Source: an uncultured Collinsella sp. (GTDB lineage Bacteria; Actinomycetota; Coriobacteriia; Coriobacteriales; Coriobacteriaceae). Taken from it: DNA of 11,001 nucleotides. Below, one piece after another: positions 1 to 6,344 of the stretch (the stretch's first letter is position 1; every line of letters starts with the position of its first letter). The translations under genes were made by a program, and so were the position numbers. Under the pieces are notes generated by a model. It worked only from the letters and a program-made list of their open reading frames with translations, had not been told where the DNA came from and did no database searches. Location of the stretch: assembly GCA_902461085.1 (NCBI GenBank), contig CABPWH010000060.1, positions 1 to 11,001 on the forward strand. The letters are read 5' to 3'.

Positions 1-84
1 ACGAGCGGGGGCTCCTGTCGTTTCCGTGCCTTCGGATTGGGTCATAGTGTCTGTCGTTGCCAAAACATCGGCGCTTCCGTTGGT

Positions 85-134
85 GGCACTTGGGGACGTT
101 CCTTTTGTGCCGGCACTTTGGGACACTCTTTGCC
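85..134 (+). repeat. GGGGAC intergenic repeat, copy A
   Basis: Copy of a repeat that recurs near 2110, 3118 and (reversed) 3225. It reads GGGGACGTTCCTTTT from 92, then a perfect 10-bp palindrome GTGCCGGCAC at 107-116, then TTTGGGACACTCTTTGCC. A GGCAC at 85-89, just before the first GGGGAC block, can pair with GTGCC at 107-111. The gene it should follow, by analogy with the other copies, would lie to the left of or at the window edge; I cannot identify it. Resemblance to REP-type elements mobilised by IS200-like (RAYT) transposases is inference. Confidence 0.65.
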
Positions 135-198
135 ATTGGTGCAAAGTAACCTGCCCCCATTGCGCTGAGCGGCGTGTGCCGTTAAGCGGAGGGGCGTA

Positions 199-226
199 TT
201 GTTGGCCCATCGTTTGGGCATACAAT
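199..226 (+). promoter_or_regulatory. candidate promoter of ade with inverted repeat in the spacer
   Basis: TTGTTG at 199-204 and TACAAT at 221-226 are separated by 16 bp and give a plausible sigma-70 type promoter (3/6 and 5/6 matches). The spacer contains a perfect inverted repeat GCCCA-tcgtt-TGGGC at 205-219, which could be an operator. Transcription would start near 233, leaving a leader of about 60 nt before the deaminase start. The -35 match is weak. Confidence 0.35.
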
Positions 227-238
227 GGCTATTAGCTT

Positions 239-268
239 GCTGCGGTGAAGGCCTGTCCGCTCCGCAGC
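239..268 (+). promoter_or_regulatory. leader hairpin upstream of ade
   Basis: GCTGCGG at 239-245 pairs perfectly with CCGCAGC at 262-268 across a 16-nt loop, followed by TGTTTTC. It lies in the predicted 5' leader, 15 nt before the ribosome binding site. It might be an attenuator or an mRNA-stabilising stem. I do not recognise a known riboswitch class here. Confidence 0.3.
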
Positions 269-294
269 TGTTTTCTACGGTTAAAGGAGTATGT

Positions 295-2115
295 ATGTCC
301 GTTGAGGTCATGAGGTCTGTGATCGATGCTGCCGGGGGGCGCGTGCCCGTCGACACGCTGTTTGCCAATGCGCAGATTGTCGACGTGTATGGCCAGCGTG
401 TGGCGCCCGGTAGCGTTGCCGTCAAGGATGGCGTGATCGTCGGTGTGCTGTACGACGGTCGTGACGATGCCGCTGGCACCTACGAGTCAACTGAGGTCAT
501 CGACTGCCAGGGTCGCTATCTCGCTCCCGGTTTTATTGACGGGCATCTGCATATCGAGTCTTCGAACATCCGCCCTGCCGAGTATGCGCGCATGGCGGCG
601 ACGCGCGGTACTACCACCGCCATTGCCGACAGCCACGAGATTGCCAATGTTGCCGGTCTCGACGGCTTGCGCTTTATGATCGAGGACGGCCGCCGCGCAC
701 CCATCTCCATCAAGTACATGATGCCCTCGTGCGTACCCGCGCTGCCCGACGAGCAGGCCGGTGCCGTTATTTCGGCTGCCGATATGCAGGCGTTTTTTGC
801 CGAGCATCCGGGCGATGTCTTTGGTCTGGGCGAAATGATGAACCTGCCGGGCGTCTTTATGGCCGACCCCGAGACCTGTGCTCGCATCGATGCTGCCAAC
901 CAGACGCCGTCCAAGCAGGTTGACGGCCACGCGCCGCTCGTTGCCGGTAAGGACCTCAACGCCTATGCCGCAGCAGGTATTATCGCCGACCACGAGTCGA
1001 CGATTCCCGAGGAGGCGCTCGACAAGCTGTCTCGCGGCATGTACGTGATGCTGCGCGAAGGCACGTGCAGCCATGACCTGGCCAACCTGTCTCCTATGCT
1101 GCTGGAGAATCCTGCCCGTGCCCGCCGCTGCTGCTTTGCGACCGACGACTGTGCTCCCTCCGATGCGCTTTCGACCGGTATGATTGACAATGCCTGCCGC
1201 GTGGCTATCGAGGCCGGTATTGACCCCGTGGTTGCCATCTCTATGGCGTCCCTGTCCACGGCCGAGGCGTTCGGCCTGGACCACGGCTGCCGCGACCCGC
1301 ACGAGCTCCGCGGCGCAATCGCCCCGGGCAAGCGCGCCGACCTGCTGTTGCTCGATGACTTGACGTTTGCCAAGGCTCCGCATCGCGTATATGCCGCTGG
1401 CGCGCTCGTGGCGCAGGACGGCACCTTTGTGGGCGAGATTGCACCCGAGATGGCCGAGGTTGCGGCCCTTGCCGATGAGCTACGTGCTTCCGTTAAGCTG
1501 CCGAAGCTTTCGCTTGACGTGTTCGATTATGCCTTTAAGCCGGGCGAGGCGGTTATCGATGTCGTCCCGGGTATGGCTATCACGGGTATGGCCCGCCCCG
1601 AGAGCGCCGAGGACTTGCGCCGCATTATGCTGATCGAGCGCCATGGCCGCGGCGTGTCGCTGCAGGCCGAGGGCGCCGATGGCGACGGCCCCGCTGGCCT
1701 GGGCCTGGTCGGCAAGCATATCGGTCGCGGCTGGGTGCGCGGTTTCACCATCACCGGTGGTGCCATTGCCTCCACGATCGGCCACGACTCGCACAACGTG
1801 TGCGTGGTGGGCGACAATGCGGCGGATATGATGGCTGCCGTTGAGGCCGTGGGCCAGGGCGGCCACGTGCTGGTGCGCAACGGCGAGGTTGTGGCGTGCA
1901 TTCCGCTGGCGCTCGGTGGCCTTATGAGCGAGGGCGCGGCCGAGGACGTTGCCGCGCAGCACGACGACTTTATGGTCAAGGCGCGCGCCATGGGTATTGA
2001 GCCGCCGCTCGACCCCATCATGGGCATTATCTTCCTGCCCCTGCCGGTCATCCCGACGCTCCGCATCCGCCCCGAGGGCATGTTCGACGTCACAACCTTC
2101 ACCTACGCCGACTAG
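295..2115 (+). CDS. ade: adenine deaminase
   Basis: Adenine deaminase (EC 3.5.4.2) converts adenine to hypoxanthine and ammonia in cytosolic purine salvage. The 606-residue product matches the usual family length of about 570-600. It is an amidohydrolase-fold enzyme: the N-terminal composite-domain strand region (about 1-75) leads into the metal-binding motif PGFIDGHLHIESS (78-90, with H84 and H86). Then come ADSHEIANV (111-119), LGEMMN with E180, VDGHAP with H212, ADHES with H233, and FATDD with D284/D285, all typical of Ade. The C-terminal half carries the GKRADLLLLD segment and the Ade-specific C-terminal domain. I chose ATG 295 because AAAGGAG lies at 283-289, 5 nt upstream; the frame stays open to 199 but without a better start. 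The gene stands alone and its TAG stop is part of a GGGGAC repeat copy. Identification is from motifs and is firm. Confidence 0.95.
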   Translation: MSVEVMRSVIDAAGGRVPVDTLFANAQIVDVYGQRVAPGSVAVKDGVIVGVLYDGRDDAAGTYESTEVIDCQGRYLAPGFIDGHLHIESSNIRPAEYARMAATRGTTTAIADSHEIANVAGLDGLRFMIEDGRRAPISIKYMMPSCVPALPDEQAGAVISAADMQAFFAEHPGDVFGLGEMMNLPGVFMADPETCARIDAANQTPSKQVDGHAPLVAGKDLNAYAAAGIIADHESTIPEEALDKLSRGMYVMLREGTCSHDLANLSPMLLENPARARRCCFATDDCAPSDALSTGMIDNACRVAIEAGIDPVVAISMASLSTAEAFGLDHGCRDPHELRGAIAPGKRADLLLLDDLTFAKAPHRVYAAGALVAQDGTFVGEIAPEMAEVAALADELRASVKLPKLSLDVFDYAFKPGEAVIDVVPGMAITGMARPESAEDLRRIMLIERHGRGVSLQAEGADGDGPAGLGLVGKHIGRGWVRGFTITGGAIASTIGHDSHNVCVVGDNAADMMAAVEAVGQGGHVLVRNGEVVACIPLALGGLMSEGAAEDVAAQHDDFMVKARAMGIEPPLDPIMGIIFLPLPVIPTLRIRPEGMFDVTTFTYAD

Positions 2116-2162
2116 TCATCGGGGACGTTCTTAAACGACTAGTCGTTGGGGACACTCTTTGG
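2110..2162 (+). repeat. GGGGAC intergenic repeat, copy B, overlapping the ade stop codon
   Basis: Consists of GGGGACGTTCTTA from 2121, a perfect 14-bp palindrome AACGACTAGTCGTT at 2134-2147, and GGGGACACTCTTTGGC. The octamer GACTAGTC at 2110-2117, which includes the ade TAG stop, is repeated inside the palindromic core at 2137-2144. Positions 2114-2159 match the reverse complement of copy D (3180-3225) at 45 of 46 bases. It may also help end ade transcription, since I see no classical terminator there. Confidence 0.7.
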
Positions 2163-2222
2163 CGGGCCGCCTGACGTCGCGACCGTGGGGCCTCTGGCAT
2201 GTGTGAGCTATTTGCCAGGTCC

Positions 2223-2251
2223 TTGTAACGTTTACGCCCGCGGAGTCTTAT
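2223..2251 (+). promoter_or_regulatory. possible promoter of the plus-strand HAD gene
   Basis: TTGTAA at 2223-2228 and TCTTAT at 2246-2251 are 17 bp apart, each matching consensus at 4 of 6 positions. If used, transcription would start near 2258, at the foot of the hairpin that covers the ribosome binding site. Weak evidence; ade read-through is an alternative. Confidence 0.25.
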
Positions 2252-2254
2252 TTG

Positions 2255-2316
2255 AGCTCCCTTTGGGTACGTTGGAATCGGATACACGTTCGATTCCAAC
2301 AAGCCCGAAGGGAGCT
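2255..2316 (+). promoter_or_regulatory. long leader hairpin that includes the Shine-Dalgarno of the HAD gene
   Basis: AGCTCCCTTTGGG at 2255-2267 pairs with CCCGAAGGGAGCT at 2304-2316 (12 Watson-Crick pairs plus one G-U). Inside, GTTGGAATCG at 2271-2280 pairs perfectly with CGATTCCAAC at 2291-2300. A small 3x3 internal loop separates the two stems and the apical loop is at most 10 nt. The strand AAGGGAG at 2308-2314 is the ribosome binding site of the gene starting at 2322, and TTTT follows at 2316-2319. The fold could therefore mask translation initiation or act as a terminator. No known riboswitch or T-box motif was recognised. Confidence 0.6.
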
Positions 2317-2321
2317 TTTCT

Positions 2322-3116
2322 ATGTTTAAACTGATTGCATCCGATATGGACGGCACACTGCTTGACGAAAACGGCCAGGTGCCTCCTGAGACCTACGAAC
2401 TGATTCTGGCGCTACACGAGCATGGCGTGCATTTCGCCGCATCGTCAGGTCGTCGCTACGATCGCCTGTGCGAGTTCTTTGCGCCCGTTCGCGACAAGAT
2501 GGACTTTGTCGCCGCTAACGGCGCCCAGGTCTACGCCGACGGTAAGATGGTAGACCGTGAGGTGTATTCCCACCTGGCGATTCGAAGGCTCGCCCAAGCC
2601 GTCAGGACGTTTCCCAATCTGCATCTTGCGCTCTTTGACCGAACCAAGTCCTTCCTGCTCGATGACGAGTGCAAGTTCGTGCGTGAGGTCGATAAGGACC
2701 TTCCCAATGCCGAGCGCATTTGGGAGCTGCCCGATCCCAGCGTAAATATCATCAAAGCGAGTATCTTTTGCGACGACAGTGCGGTTATGGACAGTGCGTA
2801 CGTGCTACAGCGCGAACTTGGTCAGCTCTTTACTTTTGCGCCTTCGGGCAACGCGTGGATCGATGCCATGCAGCCTGGTGTGTCGAAGGCCTCGGGTATC
2901 GCGCAGCTCGCGGAGCATTACGGCATTGGTCGCGACGAGGTCATGGCGTTTGGCGACTCGATGAACGACTACGAGATCATTCGCTTTGTCGGCACGGGCT
3001 GCGCGATGGAAAACGCGCGCCCCGCGCTCAAGGCGGTGGCCGATCGCGTGGTGGGTCGTAACCGCGACCACGCCGTTCAGCATGAGCTCCGTCGCGTGCT
3101 GGAGAGTCTCGCCTAA
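2322..3116 (+). CDS. Cof-type HAD-superfamily sugar/nucleotide phosphatase
   Basis: The 264-residue product is a haloacid dehalogenase phosphatase with a C2B (Cof/IIB) cap, a family that dephosphorylates sugar phosphates, nucleotides or cofactors in the cytosol; the substrate cannot be read from sequence. Motif I is SDMDGTLL (D8 nucleophile, D10 acid/base). Motif II is AASSGRR (S42), with serine where many relatives have threonine. Motif III is K189 in GVSKASGI, and motif IV is GDSMNDYEI (D212, D216). The cap occupies about 80-185. The length is normal for Cof proteins. ATG 2322 has AAGGGAG 7 nt upstream. A GGGGAC repeat begins right after the stop, and a second Cof-type gene converges from the other side without close sequence identity. 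Family assignment is firm; the specific role is unknown. Confidence 0.9.
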   Translation: MFKLIASDMDGTLLDENGQVPPETYELILALHEHGVHFAASSGRRYDRLCEFFAPVRDKMDFVAANGAQVYADGKMVDREVYSHLAIRRLAQAVRTFPNLHLALFDRTKSFLLDDECKFVREVDKDLPNAERIWELPDPSVNIIKASIFCDDSAVMDSAYVLQRELGQLFTFAPSGNAWIDAMQPGVSKASGIAQLAEHYGIGRDEVMAFGDSMNDYEIIRFVGTGCAMENARPALKAVADRVVGRNRDHAVQHELRRVLESLA

Positions 3117-3117
3117 T

Positions 3118-3170
3118 TCGGCAGATGGGGACGTTCCTTTTCTGCCGACAGTGGGGGACAGTCCTTGCAG
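3118..3170 (+). repeat. GGGGAC intergenic repeat, copy C, just after the HAD stop
   Basis: TCGGCAGA at 3118-3125 is followed by TGGGGACGTTCCTTT and then its exact complement TCTGCCGA at 3141-3148, giving an 8-bp stem with a 15-nt loop that holds the conserved block. The second half reads GGGGACAGTCCTTGCAG. The core is CTGCCGACAG, a near-palindrome different from those in the other copies. It begins 1 nt after the stop codon of the plus-strand HAD gene. Confidence 0.65.
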
Positions 3171-3191
3171 CTTTTTGCGAAGAGTGTCCCC
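3154..3191. terminator. hairpin between convergent HAD genes, possible bidirectional terminator
   Basis: The 3' half of copy C and the 3' half of copy D form a hairpin. GGGGACAGTCCTTGCA (3154-3169) faces TGCGAAGAGTGTCCCC (3176-3191) with 13 Watson-Crick pairs and one G-U over 16 positions, around a 6-nt loop. It lies between two converging stop codons, where a shared terminator would be expected. There is no U-tract directly after either arm, so the termination role is inference. Confidence 0.4.
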
Positions 3192-3225
3192 AACGACTAG
3201 TCGTTTAAGAACGTCCCCAATGACT
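3180..3225 (-). repeat. GGGGAC intergenic repeat, copy D
   Basis: On the minus strand this copy reads GGGGACGTTCTTA, the palindrome AACGACTAGTCGTT (3192-3205), then GGGGACACTCTT. It matches copy B at 45 of 46 positions and is inverted relative to it, so B and D bracket the plus-strand HAD gene about 1 kb apart. On its own strand it begins 9 nt after the stop codon of the minus-strand HAD gene, and its first GGGGAC block starts 16 nt after that stop. Confidence 0.7.
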
Positions 3226-3234
3226 GACCAATGA

Positions 3235-4077
3235 CTAGGCAAGGGCGGCCATGATGGTGCGGGCGACGCCGTCGTGGTCGTTGTCGTATTCGGTGATGGC
3301 GTCGGCGGCCTCGCGGTCTTCGGACTCGGCGTTGATCATGGCCATGCCGTGGCCCGCTGCCTGCAGCATGGGGATGTCGTTGATGTTGTCGCCGAACGCC
3401 CAGGCGTCGGCGAGACGCTCGCCCAGGTGCTCGCATAGCCACGTGAGGGCCGTTCCCTTGGTGGCGCCCTCGCCCATGACCTCGATATTCATGGCGTACG
3501 AACGCGTGACCTCAATGCCTTCGAGCGTGTCGAGCTCCGCTGCGATGGCATCGCGATCGGCCGGGTCGTGCCAGTACATGGCGATGCGTTCGAGCGTCTC
3601 GACCTCGTCGATCTTGCTGTCGATATCCATGTCGATCGGTGTTCGTGTGCGCTTGAGCGAAGCCGCGATGTGGGGGTCGCCGCCGCAGAATTCGTCCAGG
3701 CGCGTGTAGAGCGAGCGGGGGAGGAAGCACCGCCCGTCCGCGAAGATATCGAAGGTGACGTCATGGCCGGCGGCAATGCTATGGACGCGGTGGGCGATGG
3801 CGCGGTCGAGCGGTCGGCTCAAAATGCGCGTAGCACGTGAGGCATCGGTGGGCGTACCGTCGTTGAGCTGCCAGACGCTGGCACCGTTGGCGCAGACTGC
3901 GTAGTGTACGGCGGGGTGGGCGAGGATGGGCTCAAAGATGCCCGACAGCGGACGTCCCGTGCAGGGCACAAATTCAATCCCGCGTCGAGCGAGCTCGTCG
4001 AGCATCGCCCAGGTGGCATCGCTCATCTGCTTATCGCTCGTCAACAGCGTTCCATCCATATCGGAAAACACAATCAT
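3235..4077 (-). CDS. Cof-type HAD-superfamily phosphatase (second copy)
   Basis: The 280-residue product is another Cof/IIB HAD phosphatase. Motif I is FSDMDGTLL (D6, D8), motif II PCTGRP (T40), motif III K207 in GATKGTAL, and motif IV FGDNINDIPML (D230, D234). The C2B cap lies between about 80 and 200. It resembles the plus-strand neighbour only at family motifs, so the two are not a recent duplication. ATG 4077 has AGAAAGGG (4087-4094) 9 nt upstream. It follows gltA on the same strand, but an intrinsic terminator lies between them, so it is either read through at low level or has its own promoter, which I could not locate. The substrate is unknown. Confidence 0.9.
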   Translation of the reverse strand: MIVFSDMDGTLLTSDKQMSDATWAMLDELARRGIEFVPCTGRPLSGIFEPILAHPAVHYAVCANGASVWQLNDGTPTDASRATRILSRPLDRAIAHRVHSIAAGHDVTFDIFADGRCFLPRSLYTRLDEFCGGDPHIAASLKRTRTPIDMDIDSKIDEVETLERIAMYWHDPADRDAIAAELDTLEGIEVTRSYAMNIEVMGEGATKGTALTWLCEHLGERLADAWAFGDNINDIPMLQAAGHGMAMINAESEDREAADAITEYDNDHDGVARTIMAALA

Positions 4078-4102
4078 TTGATGCAGCCCTTTCTGCTGGC
4101 AT

Positions 4103-4141
4103 AAAAAGCGTGGCCGAGGGCGGTGATGCCCTGGCCACGCT
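4103..4141 (-). terminator. intrinsic terminator of the ACT-gltA unit
   Basis: Read on the minus strand, AGCGTGGCC (4141-4133) plus AGGGC (4132-4128) pair perfectly with GCCCT (4121-4117) plus GGCCACGCT (4115-4107). There is one bulged base at 4116 and a 6-nt loop, and the stem runs into five T residues. It lies 23 nt after the gltA stop. This is the clearest terminator in the window. Confidence 0.88.
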
Positions 4142-4164
4142 CGGGTTCTATAACGGTCCGCGTC

Positions 4165-5583
4165 CTAGCGGTCGGCGAGCGGCTTGTATTCCAGCGGCTC
4201 GATCACCGGACGGTATGCCGGGCGGATGATGCGATGCGCGCAGAAGAGCTCTTCCATGCGGTGTGCCGACCAGCCGGCCATGCGGGCGACGGCGAAAAGC
4301 GGCGTAAAAAGCGTCTCGGGCACGCCGAGCATCTTGTAGATAAAGCCTGTGTACAGGTCGATGTTGGCGCAGATAGGCTTGGTCATGCCGTGGTCGCGCA
4401 TCACCTGCGGTGCCAGGCGCTCGATGCGCTCGATGAGTGCGAACTCTTCGCCCAAGTCCTTCTTGGCTGCCAGTGAGCGCGCGTAACGGCGGCAGACCTC
4501 GGCGCGCGGGTCGCTGAGCGTATAGACGGCGTGGCCCATGCCGTAGATGAGGCCCGTGCCGTCGAAGGCCTGCTTGTCGAGGATCTTGCCCAGGTAGGCC
4601 GCGACCTCGTCCTCGTCCTCCCAGTTGGAGACATGCGCGCGGATGTCCTCGTGCATAGACACGACCTTGGCATTGGCGCCGCCGTGGCGCGGGCCCTTGA
4701 GCGAGCCGATAGCCGCGGCGTAGGCGGAATACGGGTCGGTGGCCGAAGACGACAGCACGCGGCAAGCGAAGGTGGAGTTGTTGCCGCCGCCGTGCTCGGC
4801 ATGCAGCATGAGCATAACGTCGAGCAGCATCGCCTCATCGCGGGTGAACGCCATGCCGCCGCGCAGGACCTGTAGGATGGTCTCGGCGGTGGAGAGACCG
4901 GGCGTAGGGTGCGGCACGTGAACCTCGGAGCCGCGAAGCTTGGCGACCGAGGCCATGTGTGCGAAGGCGGCGATGCGCGGGAGACGTGCGAGCATGGAAA
5001 TGGCGACGTCGATTTCGTGCTCAGGCGTGATCACGTCTGGTTCGGCATCGAAGGCGTAGAGCAGCAGTACGGCGCGCTGGAGCACGTTCATGATGCTCGA
5101 CGACACCGTGGTCATAGGGAACTCTTTAACGTACTCGTCGCTCAGATGTCTAAAGGCGCCCAGGCGCTCGCAAAAGCCGTCGAGCTCTTCCTTGTTGGGC
5201 AGCGAGCCCGTGATAAGCAGATAGGCGACTTCTTCGTAGCCGTAGCGATTCTCGGCCTGGGCATTGTTGACCAGATCCTCGATGCTGTAGCCGCGAAGCG
5301 TGAGCTTGCCCTGATCGGGCACGACCTTTCCGTCGACCTTGTTGTAGCCGTGCACATCCGAGATACGAGTGAGGCCCGCGACCACGCCCGAGCCGTCGGC
5401 ATTGCGCAGGCCGCGCTTGACATTGTGCTCTTCGAACAAGCCCTCGTCATAAGGGTCGGTCGGCAGGCCGTGGTAGAGGCTTTCGCTCTCAGACGAAATC
5501 TGGCGGCTTGCTTCGTAATCCAGAACCAGTCGGCTCAAGTGGTCATCGAAGCGGTAATAGATTTTCTTGGCGTCGTAGGCCAT
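4165..5583 (-). CDS. gltA: citrate synthase
   Basis: Citrate synthase (EC 2.3.3.1/16) condenses acetyl-CoA and oxaloacetate to citrate in the cytosol. In a fermentative anaerobe this most likely feeds 2-oxoglutarate and glutamate synthesis rather than a full cycle. The 472-residue product is longer than E. coli GltA (427) and has an extended N-terminal region of about 70 residues. Signature regions are present: LMLHAEHGGGNNS (259-270, substrate-binding H264), GPRHGGAN with catalytic H300, GMGHAVYTLSDPRA with H351, and NIDLYTGFIY with catalytic D409. The C-terminal arginine-rich segment AVARMAGWSAHR follows at 431-442. The family also contains 2-methylcitrate synthases; with no propionate genes nearby, citrate synthase is preferred. 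The start is supported by GGAGAGGAG (5589-5597), 5 nt upstream. It lies 77 bp downstream of the ACT gene and probably shares its transcript. Confidence 0.93.
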   Translation of the reverse strand: MAYDAKKIYYRFDDHLSRLVLDYEASRQISSESESLYHGLPTDPYDEGLFEEHNVKRGLRNADGSGVVAGLTRISDVHGYNKVDGKVVPDQGKLTLRGYSIEDLVNNAQAENRYGYEEVAYLLITGSLPNKEELDGFCERLGAFRHLSDEYVKEFPMTTVSSSIMNVLQRAVLLLYAFDAEPDVITPEHEIDVAISMLARLPRIAAFAHMASVAKLRGSEVHVPHPTPGLSTAETILQVLRGGMAFTRDEAMLLDVMLMLHAEHGGGNNSTFACRVLSSSATDPYSAYAAAIGSLKGPRHGGANAKVVSMHEDIRAHVSNWEDEDEVAAYLGKILDKQAFDGTGLIYGMGHAVYTLSDPRAEVCRRYARSLAAKKDLGEEFALIERIERLAPQVMRDHGMTKPICANIDLYTGFIYKMLGVPETLFTPLFAVARMAGWSAHRMEELFCAHRIIRPAYRPVIEPLEYKPLADR

Positions 5584-5660
5584 GCGCGCTCCTCTCCGGG
5601 CCGCATCGGGGTGGCTTGCATGGGCATGCGCGCGTCAGGCTATCCCCAGCGGCTTGTTCG

Positions 5661-5948
5661 CTACAGGCGGTACATAAAGTTAAAGACGTCCTCGCGCTGG
5701 ATGGACACGTTGACGCCCGAAAGCTCGCCGGCCTCGGCCAGGGCCTTCTGCAGCTCGGCGAAGTCGAGCTTGGACTCGGCGGTATCGGCCAGCATGGTCA
5801 TGGTGAAGATGTCCTCGATAATGGACTGCGTGATGTCGCGGATGTCGACGTTGGCCTCGCCCAGGACGCGGGTGACGCCGGCGACGATGCCGGGGCGGTT
5901 CTTGCCAAGGACGGTGATGACGATACGGGAGGACGAGATCTCGGCCAT
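5661..5948 (-). CDS. ACT domain-containing protein, UPF0237 family
   Basis: The 95-residue protein is a stand-alone ACT domain, a fold that usually binds amino acids or similar small ligands. It has the UPF0237 pattern: IVITVLGKNRPGIVAGVTRVL (about 9-29), NVDIRDITQSI, EDIFTMTML and the C-terminal REDVFNFMYRL. Full family length. In many Firmicutes this protein is encoded next to a DUF711/UPF0210 gene; here that partner is absent and the neighbour is gltA, which suggests but does not prove a metabolic sensing role. ATG 5948 has GAAAGGG (5955-5961) 6 nt upstream. It is the first gene of the minus-strand unit, and its promoter region carries an inverted repeat over the -10 hexamer. Confidence 0.9.
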   Translation of the reverse strand: MAEISSSRIVITVLGKNRPGIVAGVTRVLGEANVDIRDITQSIIEDIFTMTMLADTAESKLDFAELQKALAEAGELSGVNVSIQREDVFNFMYRL

Positions 5949-5995
5949 GGGAAACCCTTTCGCGTGATTGCGGCGCGCGCGGGGCGCTCCGCTAC

Positions 5996-6018
5996 GGTAC
6001 AGTGTTCATCATTGTACC
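5996..6018 (-). promoter_or_regulatory. candidate -10 and operator for the ACT-gltA unit
   Basis: On the minus strand TACAAT (6016-6011) is a good -10 hexamer. It is embedded in an inverted repeat with perfect arms GGTACA (6018-6013) and TGTACC (6001-5996) and further partial pairing inside. Transcription would start near 6004, about 55 nt before the ACT start. No good -35 is visible 16-18 bp upstream, so activator help is possible. The symmetric site over the -10 suggests a repressor, by inference. Confidence 0.4.
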
Positions 6019-6344
6019 TGTCTGGCGCAAAAAAGGCGCGCTCGCTGCGGCGTTACATGCCTGCAACATGAGCGTAAGGGGGAAGGCCGTACGGGGAAGA
6101 GCCGTCTGGCGCGTGTCCGGCTCGTGTTGGGTTGATTTCCGATCTCAGCCGAACACATTGAGCGGACAGGCCGTTCCCGCAGTCAGCCGAACGCCTCCGA
6201 CGGCTGATTCCGAACTGGAAGCGGAGGGCATCCCCGCCCCTCGGTAGGGGATACCGCTCCGCGGCGCATGCCGCGGGCGGCGCCCCTATCGGACCACCGT
6301 GACCTCAGTTGGGATGGGCCCAGCACTGCCGCGTACTCGGTGAG
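6019..6344. other. gene-free stretch with repeats and hairpins between the core block and the accessory block
   Basis: No convincing coding region in either strand. TCAGCCGAAC occurs at 6145-6154 and 6183-6192 as a direct repeat 38 bp apart, and CGGCTGA at 6201-6207 is an inverted copy of its core. GCGGAG...ATCCCC at 6221-6235 pairs with GGGGAT...CTCCGC at 6247-6262. CCGCGGC at 6259-6265 pairs with GCCGCGG at 6270-6276 around a GCAT loop. The stretch adjoins the 3' end of a recombinase remnant, so it may hold recombinase sites or an old element end; that is inference. Confidence 0.4.

Noticed and set aside
26..235. Short plus-strand ORF at the left edge, open from the window start
   Set aside because: It runs through a GGGGAC repeat and has no recognisable domain or ribosome binding site; more likely intergenic.
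239..290. Possible purine riboswitch before ade
   Set aside because: The conserved purine-aptamer junction and loop sequences are not present; only a simple stem is seen.
487..1383. Long open frame of 298 codons antisense to ade
   Set aside because: Typical mirror frame of a GC-rich gene; Arg/Gly/Ala-rich, no motif, while the sense strand has all adenine deaminase motifs.
2281..2303. tRNA T-arm-like string (GTTCGATTCC) in the HAD leader
   Set aside because: No acceptor, D-arm or anticodon arm can be built around it; the bases are accounted for by the long hairpin.
85..3225. Repeats considered as a CRISPR array
   Set aside because: Copies are dispersed, in both orientations, with no regular spacers and no cas genes.
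2322..4077. The two HAD genes as a recent inverted duplication
   Set aside because: They share only family motifs and differ widely elsewhere in sequence and length; only the repeats around them are near-identical.
4909..5967. 352-codon plus-strand frame antisense to gltA and the ACT gene
   Set aside because: Spans two well-supported minus-strand genes and their spacer; composition is that of a shadow frame.
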